DNA of 64,000 bases from SIG480 sp045539475 (GTDB lineage: Bacteria; Bacillota; Clostridia; Oscillospirales; JAAYXM01), in assembly GCA_045539475.1 (NCBI GenBank), contig JAZQFJ010000027.1, positions 1 through 64,000 of the forward strand, read 5' to 3'. This document shows positions 34,845 to 42,778 of this stretch, in pieces (the stretch's first letter is position 1; each line of letters begins with the position of its first letter). Position numbers and translations under genes: made by a program. The notes below the pieces were generated by a model. The model was not told where the DNA came from. It did not search any database and saw nothing but the letters and a program-made list of their open reading frames with translations.

Positions 34845-36137
34845 TCACTTATTTTTTATCCGTGTGTAAGAACTCTCGAAAGATTCAAGATATAACCTAT
34901 CAAGCCCCGGTTTAAACGGACCGATAAGACCATATTCAAGATGGCACGTCGGTTCGTATCCTCCCTCTGAAAGAATTTTATCATCCACCACATACGCACA
35001 CGAGTCCGTATATCCGATAAATAGCACTGACTTTCCTCCAAATGCAGCTTTAACGGCCTGCTTTACACCGAAACACGGTTCCCCGCCCATTGCAGTGATA
35101 TACAAATCATCGCTCACGCGTACAGTCTGACAATGTAGCACAACGCTTTTTTCGAGCTTTTCATAGCCACCGTTTGCAATGATGTCAGCGTTGACGCAGT
35201 TCGGGTTCGTCATATCGTCGCCGCAATCACAAAGATAGTTTTTAAAATATTCAATCGATTCAGGCTCCATCGGCAGTTTAATTTCAAAACTATCCGATGC
35301 AATTGATAGTGACAGTTTTTTACAACCTCCATTCCGAACAAAACCACCTACAGTATCGGCGATATTCCGTGCAAACACATCAATATCCGCAAATGTCATT
35401 GGACTCTTCCAACGCATATTTTCCAAATCCGCACTTGTGCTTGGACGAACATCACCGCCCGCTGACTGGAAAAACATTGAAACACAGCCGTAGTGCATCA
35501 TATCAACATACTGGCACAACCGTGCAGGAAACTCGCCGCTGACTGCTCGGCTCGTAGGATAAAATACCGGATGGCAAGCATAGTTCATCATAATCGCTCG
35601 TATATTATTTTCCATATCACGCACACACATTACTGAAAACTCAGTATCGTGAGGATAATCAACATTCGGTATACTTATGAATTTTCCGTCCACCTCACCA
35701 CGGCGACTGATATTGAAATCAGCATCAAATGTGCCGTACTCAAGCGTTCCCTCACCCATCGTACACATTGCACGGTCAAGGCAGTTTTTTGCACGAGTCA
35801 GCAAAAATTCTTCATATTCATCACTATGGAATCCCGGATTATAGCCGATTACAGCCGGTGCTGTGTGAGCATGAGTGTACGAAATTATAATCGATGCAGG
35901 GTTCACACCATATTTTTCCATAGCATAAGTCTCTATCGTTTGGTTTAGAACGCGATCATGAAAGAGCAAATCAAATGACATCAACACTATTTTTTCGCTA
36001 CCGTCATCAAGCACGAGTGTGCGTACAAATATATCATCGTGGACGTCCGCAAAAGCCTTGTCGCGGTCATACTGTGGACAGGCAAGTCGCGTGGGTAAAA
36101 TTGGCGTGATTATATCTTTTGAGATACCAAATTTCAT
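34845..36137 (-). CDS. Neutral/alkaline ceramidase-like hydrolase, cytoplasmic
   Basis: 430 residues from ATG 36137, spaced 6 nt from AAAGAGG; a longer start is rejected. MKFGISKDIITPILPTRLAC opens as in the ceramidase-like superfamily. The expected zinc region appears as ISYTHAHTAPAV near 90. There is no signal peptide, unlike true neutral ceramidases. Proteins of this kind recur in glycan-use loci of gut bacteria, where the substrate is unknown and may be an acylated sugar rather than ceramide. It is the last gene of the glycan operon, behind an intergenic hairpin. Confidence 0.65.
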   Translation of the reverse strand: MKFGISKDIITPILPTRLACPQYDRDKAFADVHDDIFVRTLVLDDGSEKIVLMSFDLLFHDRVLNQTIETYAMEKYGVNPASIIISYTHAHTAPAVIGYNPGFHSDEYEEFLLTRAKNCLDRAMCTMGEGTLEYGTFDADFNISRRGEVDGKFISIPNVDYPHDTEFSVMCVRDMENNIRAIMMNYACHPVFYPTSRAVSGEFPARLCQYVDMMHYGCVSMFFQSAGGDVRPSTSADLENMRWKSPMTFADIDVFARNIADTVGGFVRNGGCKKLSLSIASDSFEIKLPMEPESIEYFKNYLCDCGDDMTNPNCVNADIIANGGYEKLEKSVVLHCQTVRVSDDLYITAMGGEPCFGVKQAVKAAFGGKSVLFIGYTDSCAYVVDDKILSEGGYEPTCHLEYGLIGPFKPGLDRLYLESFESSYTRIKNK

Positions 36138-36157
36138 ATAAAACCTCTTTCTTGTAA

Positions 36158-36187
36158 GTAACAGCGGCAAAACTATGCCGCTGTTAC
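36158..36187 (-). terminator. Intercistronic hairpin
   Basis: GTAACAGCGGCA (36158-36169) and TGCCGCTGTTAC (36176-36187) form a perfect 12-bp stem between the secreted-protein gene and the ceramidase-like gene. No U tract follows on the minus strand, so it is more likely partial termination or mRNA end protection. Confidence 0.55.
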
Positions 36188-36201
36188 AAATCTAACCTTA
36201 T

Positions 36202-38781
36202 TTACTTACTGTAAATTACGGTATTATCAGAGAGAATAGCATAACCAACCGGGGTTCCGTCAACATTATCTGTTACTGAAAAATGGTTGTCATCACTCTT
36301 CATTGCAGCCTTTCCTTTTGCTGTTTCAAGTGTTTTACCGCCGAAAATAAAGCCCTTTTCTTTTGCGGCTGCACCACCTAAAAGGAATTCAGCAACCCAC
36401 ACATCCGTATTATCTTTATTGCCGATAAGGATTTTTCTGATGGACGTGGCAACCGGTGCATAATCCGAATAAACTGCGGTCAGTGTGCAGTCCTCCCATG
36501 CCTTGAAGGTATATTCCTTGTTAAAGCTTACAATTTCTGCAGTGCCGTCAACTGTCTTTGTCCAGTGACTGAACACACGTTTTCCAGTTCCGTTCTCACG
36601 TGATGTAGCTTTTGCCGTTATTTCCTCTCCGTAACCCGGAGTTGTATCTGTAACAGTTCCGCCGACAACAGTTAAATTTACCGTTTCTGTTTCGGGTGTC
36701 TCATCGGAGTAGTCAGCAACGAAAAGCATCTGTGCGCCACTTGCCGTTATTTCTCCGCTTATCGGCTCTCCGGTGCTTCCGTCTGCCCAACCGATTGCAT
36801 TGCCGTAGCCTGCCATATACGGAAGTTCCGGTGTTTCGACCGTATCACCGACGTTTACAAGCTTGCGGGATAGCTCGTCACGGTTTGCGTTGTAAAATAC
36901 AACCGACGTCTGCTCTGCCTCGTCCTTCACATAAACCGCGCGTAACCACATTGCCTCACCCTGCTCAGCTTTGAAGTTGTAGGAAGGTTCAAAAGAAACT
37001 ATCTTGCAGTTTGTTCCAAGCCCCTGCGCCCAGTAAAGGAAGGTGTATCCTGTTCCAGCGCCTTCTGCAGTAACAGAACCGGCTTCTCCTGCTGTGATTT
37101 GCTGTGTTGTAACAGTATCAATAGGATTACCAGATGTATCTTGCTTGATTACATTTACAGTTGTTGAAGAAAGTGCTACACTAGTAGGTTCAGCATTATC
37201 AGCATCTACATTTCCGGTTTCTTCTGAGATTATTTCAACACTGTTAAGCTTGGCGGCTTTAATCTTCATTTGGCTGTAACCGTTGCCCGTATTGGTAGCC
37301 TTATTTGTGAAAACGAGATAATAATCTCCGCTTTCTGGGACATCAACAGCTCCTATCGTAACATATCCATCTTTTGATGAATCCGGATTGTTTATATTAA
37401 AGCTATAATCCGATATGTAATTTTTTGCCGCAGCCAAACTCATATCTGTATTTTCAGTTGTATTTACCGCTCCGATCGCATTATTAACAGCAGTTGCGTC
37501 TTCGCCGGAATAGGTCAATGGTTGTTCCTTCGCCGTTATTCCTTCAGCCGAGAAGAATGAAATTCCAAACGCTCCTCCCAACTTTGCATCGGCCGAATAC
37601 TCCGGATCAATCGACAAATAATATCTGCCTTTCTCCGGAATGGTGAGCTTGATCGCCATATACGCAGTAGTCACTTTATTTCCGTTCCACATCAATCCGT
37701 CATTGTAGACATTCGATGACATACCCAAATTATATTCATTGTATCGCTCACCAAATGCCCACACCGCACTTTTTGCTGTATCTATGTAGTTTCCATTTAA
37801 ATAAGTGGCATAGTTGTCTGTCTTGGGCGGAGTATTCGTGAAATGAGGAATGTAATCCACGCCAGCCGCGACGTATCCGGGATTTTTGAAAGCATCTACA
37901 ACAGGTACTGCATTTGCATCATTTGCATAGTCTCCCTGCTTTAACTTTATGCCGTCTCCTGCCGTGAAGCGGTAGTCATATGAATTATTTCGTGATTCTA
38001 AACCTGTTACTTCATCAAGAGTAAAACGAACCGGATAGAACATCCCGTAAACTTCATTCTTGACAGCTGCATTTTTTCCGTTGTAAACAAATATAAGATA
38101 GTAATCCCCGATATCTTCTTCACTTACAGTAATGTTTCTTAATACCTGCGGTTTCACCGTATCTGCTGTCGTTGCTTCATATTCACCATAGGAATCAACA
38201 ACACCGATGCGGTCGCTCTGCGGAGTGTTTTTCAGTGCTCTTCCAAGGGGTCCTTCATCACCGCCGGTTTGCTTTGCAGCTTCCACAACTGTTTTAGTCA
38301 AATACACTTCTGTTATTACCCCGTTGTCATCAGGAAGATATTCAATAATTGGTCGGTATGTTCCGGGCTTATCAATCTTAATTTTCAAGCAGACTCCGGC
38401 AGGGCGAGCTGCTCCGGACATATTATCCGGATTATACACTAATGTGCCGATACTCTCATCTGCATTTTTAGGATGCGACAAAACTATCTCCATACGTTTG
38501 TCAGCTGTTTTTAACTGAGAATAGTTATACGGAGCATTCATCGCCACAAATTCCCATGGATCAGAAACGTTTGAAGCTATCTTCTCGTATGTATGAACAT
38601 TCGTGGAATTTCCATCCATAATATTCATTTCAACATTACCACTGCCTCCGTGTGCAGCACTGTTGAAAACATAGCGATAGCTTTGACGAACAGCTTTTTC
38701 TCCTGTTTCTGCTGCCAATGTCATCGGAATCATTCCGATAATCATTGCAAGTGCTAAGATTAGTGATAATACCTTTTTCAT
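36202..38781 (-). CDS. Secreted modular protein with two repeat modules and InlB-like repeats
   Basis: 859 residues from ATG 38781, spaced 7 nt from GAGGAGA; the ribosome site overlaps the end of the solute-binding gene. Signal peptide MKKVLSLILALAMIIGM to about residue 24. Residues 25-245 and 255-500 are two copies of the unassigned module; the N-terminal 500 residues are close to identical in many stretches to the start of the 2,605-residue lyase. InlB/Listeria-Bacteroides-like segments (HWTKTVDGTAEIVSFNKEYT, and FYNANRDELSRKLV) follow. The last 100 residues resemble the end of the 7762-10608 protein. No enzyme motif or anchor is visible. It probably binds the same glycan as the lyase. Confidence 0.75.
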   Translation of the reverse strand: MKKVLSLILALAMIIGMIPMTLAAETGEKAVRQSYRYVFNSAAHGGSGNVEMNIMDGNSTNVHTYEKIASNVSDPWEFVAMNAPYNYSQLKTADKRMEIVLSHPKNADESIGTLVYNPDNMSGAARPAGVCLKIKIDKPGTYRPIIEYLPDDNGVITEVYLTKTVVEAAKQTGGDEGPLGRALKNTPQSDRIGVVDSYGEYEATTADTVKPQVLRNITVSEEDIGDYYLIFVYNGKNAAVKNEVYGMFYPVRFTLDEVTGLESRNNSYDYRFTAGDGIKLKQGDYANDANAVPVVDAFKNPGYVAAGVDYIPHFTNTPPKTDNYATYLNGNYIDTAKSAVWAFGERYNEYNLGMSSNVYNDGLMWNGNKVTTAYMAIKLTIPEKGRYYLSIDPEYSADAKLGGAFGISFFSAEGITAKEQPLTYSGEDATAVNNAIGAVNTTENTDMSLAAAKNYISDYSFNINNPDSSKDGYVTIGAVDVPESGDYYLVFTNKATNTGNGYSQMKIKAAKLNSVEIISEETGNVDADNAEPTSVALSSTTVNVIKQDTSGNPIDTVTTQQITAGEAGSVTAEGAGTGYTFLYWAQGLGTNCKIVSFEPSYNFKAEQGEAMWLRAVYVKDEAEQTSVVFYNANRDELSRKLVNVGDTVETPELPYMAGYGNAIGWADGSTGEPISGEITASGAQMLFVADYSDETPETETVNLTVVGGTVTDTTPGYGEEITAKATSRENGTGKRVFSHWTKTVDGTAEIVSFNKEYTFKAWEDCTLTAVYSDYAPVATSIRKILIGNKDNTDVWVAEFLLGGAAAKEKGFIFGGKTLETAKGKAAMKSDDNHFSVTDNVDGTPVGYAILSDNTVIYSK

Positions 38782-38795
38782 GATAATTTCTCTCC

Positions 38796-40355
38796 TCACT
38801 TAATTTTGTTGTACTCTTTTTCATAGATTGCAAGAAGCTCAGAGACAGGAAGCTCAGAAAGCTCTTTCTGGAAGGCATCCCACTCGGTAAGCGGACGCTG
38901 ACCGATAACAAACTTCATAATATTTTCCTCAACAACAGTCTTAAGGGATGTCTCATAATCTGCAACAAGCGCACTGTCTTCAGCCGAAATTTCCATATAC
39001 ATTTTGGGGTCAAGATGCGGATAAGTATGTTCAAGCATAAAATCGGTTGTGGCTGCCTGCTCTTCGGAGATGGATGCATCAATTACTGCCGGATCTACGC
39101 GGAGATATGTGCCGATTGTCTTAAAGCCATATTTTGCATTTGCATTCTCATCCTCATCGAGTATAAACCTGCGCTTGCCGTCAACCACCTCATACGTCTC
39201 ACCCTCTTTACCCCAGCTGATTATCTCTGCACCTTCATCGGAGTAGAACCAGTTAACGTATCTCATGGCGTTTGCAATTCGACCCTTATCACCTGTGTTG
39301 AGAACGCCAAAGCCCATCGGGTCATTGTTGAATTTATTGACCATTGCGATACCTGTTCCGTTCGTGGATTTCGGCGGAACCATTGCTGCAAGAGTATACT
39401 CCGGATTCTTTGCGCGTACAATGGAATTAAAGAAGTCAATACGCACCTGATATTCCGGCATCATAAATCCGCGGTCGGTTGCAACAAGCTCTTCCCATGA
39501 AGCAGCATTGATTGTGAAAAAGTCTGCCGGAATGAGCTTTTCATCAACCATTTTTTTGAAAAACTCTACCATTTCGAGCATAACCTCGCTCTCGGTTGCG
39601 CCATAGCTCCACTTCTCATTTTCAAAATCATAATATACATCATAGTGGAAGTTCGGCTTAAAGGATGAACCGATAACATTTAAGTTTCCAAGACCCGAAC
39701 GCATACAGAGCGGATATGAATCCGGATACAGCTCTTTAAGCTTTTTTGAAACGGTGTAAAGGTCGTCAATCGTCTCGGGAGACTCAAGCCCGTGCTTATC
39801 AAAGATGTCCTTGCGGTAGAGCCAGCTACGGACGTTGGTTGATCTCTCCATACCATAAATGGGTGCATAGTAAACCTTACCGTCTGATGCACGACGGGTA
39901 TTTCTCATCCACTGCTCATCCTCAGGCAGAGAGCTCCAGAACTCATTGTAATCCGGCAAAAACTCCTCATAATCGTCAAGTGCAAGGAATGCACCTTGCT
40001 GTGCAAAATCAGCAAAGCCGGCAGGTTTACCCTGGAAACCGATTACGTCCGGGAAGGAATCCGGGCTTGCCATGATAAGCGGGAACTTTGTTGCGAAATC
40101 AGAAGACGGAATAGCATTGTAATTAATCGTTCCGCCCATCGCTTCGCGGATGTACTCCCATATCTTCCAGTTTTCGTTGTACGGCCATGATTCATGGCTT
40201 GCGACAGTAACGTTGACGACGGCATCATCGGGGAGTTGTTTACCTTCCGGAATGTCATAAGAGACATCACCTGTTGTTGTGCCACCGCTACCTCCGCATG
40301 CGCATAGCGCAAATAGCATAACGGTTGCAAGGGTTAGCGCGACTAATTTTTTCAT
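38796..40355 (-). CDS. Extracellular solute-binding lipoprotein (ABC sugar transporter, LplA-like)
   Basis: 519 residues, lipobox LCAC|GGS near residue 19, then a family 1 solute-binding fold. It aligns end to end without large gaps with the protein at 13371-14933, and clearly more than half of residues are identical by eye; both keep GFQGKP, WLYRKDIFDKHGLES/KT and EEQAATTDF. It should deliver oligosaccharides released by the surface lyase to an ABC permease. No permease gene is in the operon. The stop lies in the ribosome site region of the next gene, so the two are co-translated. Confidence 0.87.
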   Translation of the reverse strand: MKKLVALTLATVMLFALCACGGSGGTTTGDVSYDIPEGKQLPDDAVVNVTVASHESWPYNENWKIWEYIREAMGGTINYNAIPSSDFATKFPLIMASPDSFPDVIGFQGKPAGFADFAQQGAFLALDDYEEFLPDYNEFWSSLPEDEQWMRNTRRASDGKVYYAPIYGMERSTNVRSWLYRKDIFDKHGLESPETIDDLYTVSKKLKELYPDSYPLCMRSGLGNLNVIGSSFKPNFHYDVYYDFENEKWSYGATESEVMLEMVEFFKKMVDEKLIPADFFTINAASWEELVATDRGFMMPEYQVRIDFFNSIVRAKNPEYTLAAMVPPKSTNGTGIAMVNKFNNDPMGFGVLNTGDKGRIANAMRYVNWFYSDEGAEIISWGKEGETYEVVDGKRRFILDEDENANAKYGFKTIGTYLRVDPAVIDASISEEQAATTDFMLEHTYPHLDPKMYMEISAEDSALVADYETSLKTVVEENIMKFVIGQRPLTEWDAFQKELSELPVSELLAIYEKEYNKIK

Positions 40356-40451
40356 TTTGAAGTTACCTCCTTTTGTTTTATATCAACCTTATGCAGGTTA
40401 ATTACTTTTTGGCATCTGATAAATATATCAGGCTGTTTTTCGGGATAATCT

Positions 40452-41408
40452 TTATTCCTCGGAATACAAGCGCTTTATAGCGTGTACTATATCTTTTCCA
40501 TACTCTCCATCGACAACAGGTGTGCGGTTTCCGTTGTTCAATCTGTCCACCAGCTCAGCAATCTGCATATCCATGGCACTCACATTTCCGCAAGGAGTGC
40601 GGACAAAATCCTCACCACGCTTGCAATGTTCAATATAGTCATTGTCTTCGAGCTGCATTCGGATTTCTCCGTTTGTGAGATACAGAACTGTTTCATATTT
40701 GCATGCACTTGTATATCCTATGATATTTAATGTACCCACCACTCCGTTGTCCATTGTTACGAGTGCAGAAAAACCGTCCTCGCACTCTGAACCCTCCGGC
40801 ATATGAATACTCCCGCAAATATCCTTAACCCCTGCACCGTTCGTAAAATATTTCATTTTATCGAGTGCGTGAGCACCGAGATTCATTGCAATTCCGCCGC
40901 CGGATAATCCTTTTTGGGAGAACCATTTCGGACGTTTTTCCGTAAAATACTCTCCGTTCCGAACCTCGGTAATGCTTATCAGTTTCCCGTATTCTCCCGA
41001 ATCAACAAGCTGCTTGGCAATTACATTTGCCGGCATATATCTTTGCAGATTTCCCACCCAAAGCATAACTTTGTTCTTTTTGCAACATTCGATCATTTTT
41101 TCGCAATCTGCGGAGCTTATTCCCATAGGCTTTTCAACAAAAACATCAGTCCCATGCTCAGCACAGAAGCAGACGGCCTCGCAATGAAGCGCATGTGGAA
41201 GCGTTATTACGGCAAGATCGGGGTTTGTTTCCGTTATCATCTGCTTATAGTCAGAAAACCCCTGCGCTCCCGTTTTTTGTATTGCCGCATTCACTTTTTC
41301 TTCCGATATGTCACATACTGCCACAATCTTCGCTCCGCTTGTTTTTTTAAATGCAGAAATGTGAGCCATGCTTATTGAACCGCAACCGATTAAAACTACT
41401 TTTATCAT
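40452..41408 (-). CDS. Gfo/Idh/MocA-family oxidoreductase
   Basis: 318 residues. N-terminal Rossmann motif VVLIGCGSISMAHISAF, then the family EKPMGIS lysine motif near 95 (VFVEKPMGISSADCEKM). The dimerisation/substrate domain follows, with GGGIAMNLGAHALDKMKYF near 172 holding the usual catalytic His region. These NAD(P) enzymes oxidise or reduce sugars and inositols; the substrate is unknown. Cytoplasmic. Fourth gene of the DUF4838-lyase-fucosidase-oxidoreductase-binding protein series. Confidence 0.85.
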   Translation of the reverse strand: MIKVVLIGCGSISMAHISAFKKTSGAKIVAVCDISEEKVNAAIQKTGAQGFSDYKQMITETNPDLAVITLPHALHCEAVCFCAEHGTDVFVEKPMGISSADCEKMIECCKKNKVMLWVGNLQRYMPANVIAKQLVDSGEYGKLISITEVRNGEYFTEKRPKWFSQKGLSGGGIAMNLGAHALDKMKYFTNGAGVKDICGSIHMPEGSECEDGFSALVTMDNGVVGTLNIIGYTSACKYETVLYLTNGEIRMQLEDNDYIEHCKRGEDFVRTPCGNVSAMDMQIAELVDRLNNGNRTPVVDGEYGKDIVHAIKRLYSEE

Positions 41409-41448
41409 ATTCTTACCGTTTTTTCCTTCCTTAAAAAAGCGAGAAGCA

Positions 41449-42690
41449 TTATGCTTTCACTATTTTGCCTTTAGCAACTCTCACAACATAGTCGCTTCCG
41501 TAGCGGTACGGAGTGAAGTTGACCGTCAAGGAATTTTCACTCTGCTCAAATTCAAGAGCTTCTCCGTTATCCATCCATCGAATATTTTCAACCGGAAGCG
41601 CAAAGTTATCAAATGTAAACTTTCCCTCAAACTTATCAGCATCTATTATTGCGTCTTCATTTGCGCGAAAGCGAAGCTTGAAGCAGAAGAAATATACATT
41701 TTGTTCTGATTTTAAAACGAAGTTTGAAACACCATCTTTCTGCCACAACGGTCTGCCGTTATATACTGCCTCACCGTACTTCGCCATCCATTTGCCTATT
41801 ATCTCAAGAATGGCATACGACATATTATCAAGACTTCCGTCACCTTCAGGCCCTACATTTATAAGGTAGTTAAGTCCGGCGCAACGGCTGAGAGAAAGCT
41901 GTTCTATCAAAGCCTTCGGAGATTTTATTTCAAAAGCCTCAGCTATTCCCCAGAAATTTGTGATGCTGTCACAAACTTCTCCGGCGATATACTTTTTCAT
42001 TCCATTTCTGTTAATCGGCGAAGGATTTCCGCGCTCACACGTCACGGAGTCTATTTCCGGATGACCAAGCTCACCAAGCCTCGAGAGTCCGGTGTTGTTA
42101 ATTATCATTGCATCCGGCTGATATTTTCTTATAAGTGCATACAACTCATTTTCCTGCCAGACGTCTCCTTCTCCTTTTTTAGACCAGTTTCCGTCAAACC
42201 ACAAACCGCCGATTTTTCCATAGTTTTTGCACAGAAGCTCAACGCTGTTTCTAAGATACTTAAGATACGCATCAAAATCATTTTTAAAATCCTTATGCCA
42301 CCAATCAAGCGTAGTGTGATAAAGAAATGGAACTATATCTTCTTTACGGCACGCATCGACAAACTCACGGACAAGATCACGTCCTGCCGCAGAGTGTGGC
42401 GCATCGTAATCATTAAGACCGCAAGTATCATAAAGCGAAAAGCCGTCGTGGTGGCGCGTGGTAAGCGTTATGTACTTTGCTCCGCTCTTTTTTATCTCAC
42501 GCACCAGCTCCCCCATGGGGCGCGGGTTAAAGCGCCCCATAAGCTTTCTGTACTCTTCCGGCTCCCATTTGTTCAGCTCATATGTCCATTCGCCCTCTTC
42601 AAGCAATGAATACAGACCGAAATGAACAAAAACACCAAATCCAAGCTGTTCAAAGTCTTTTATATACTGTTTTGCGACCGGTATGCTCAT
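41449..42690 (-). CDS. GH29 alpha-L-fucosidase
   Basis: 413 residues from ATG 42690 after ATGAGGAA. GH29 motifs are clear: WFEELGFGVF-like start (QLGFGVFVHFGLYS), ITLTTRHHDGFSLYDT near 75, and GGLWFDGNW near 165 carrying the probable nucleophile Asp. A small C-terminal beta domain completes it. It would remove alpha-fucose from oligosaccharides by a retaining mechanism. There is no signal peptide, so it acts on imported fragments. It is slightly short for the family, but no domain looks broken. Confidence 0.88.
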   Translation of the reverse strand: MSIPVAKQYIKDFEQLGFGVFVHFGLYSLLEEGEWTYELNKWEPEEYRKLMGRFNPRPMGELVREIKKSGAKYITLTTRHHDGFSLYDTCGLNDYDAPHSAAGRDLVREFVDACRKEDIVPFLYHTTLDWWHKDFKNDFDAYLKYLRNSVELLCKNYGKIGGLWFDGNWSKKGEGDVWQENELYALIRKYQPDAMIINNTGLSRLGELGHPEIDSVTCERGNPSPINRNGMKKYIAGEVCDSITNFWGIAEAFEIKSPKALIEQLSLSRCAGLNYLINVGPEGDGSLDNMSYAILEIIGKWMAKYGEAVYNGRPLWQKDGVSNFVLKSEQNVYFFCFKLRFRANEDAIIDADKFEGKFTFDNFALPVENIRWMDNGEALEFEQSENSLTVNFTPYRYGSDYVVRVAKGKIVKA

Positions 42691-42699
42691 TTTATTTCC

Positions 42700-42747
42700 T
42701 CATTTCAAATAATCCAATATGCGTTTTATAAGCACTGCGACCTTCGT
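42700..42747 (-). pseudogene. Remnant of an SLH-protein gene end
   Basis: In one frame the minus strand reads KVAVLIKRILDYLK then TGA, matching the end of the adjacent lyase (EVAVLIKRILDYIK) at 13 conservative or identical positions of 14. No ribosome site or longer ORF precedes it; the match stops near 42747 at a GTGCGGC/GCCGCAC hairpin (42746-42762). It is best explained as what is left of a second SLH gene, after recombination or deletion, in the 88-bp gap before the fucosidase gene. Confidence 0.75.
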
Positions 42748-42778
42748 GCGGCGTTGCCGCACAATGCAAAGTGCAAAA

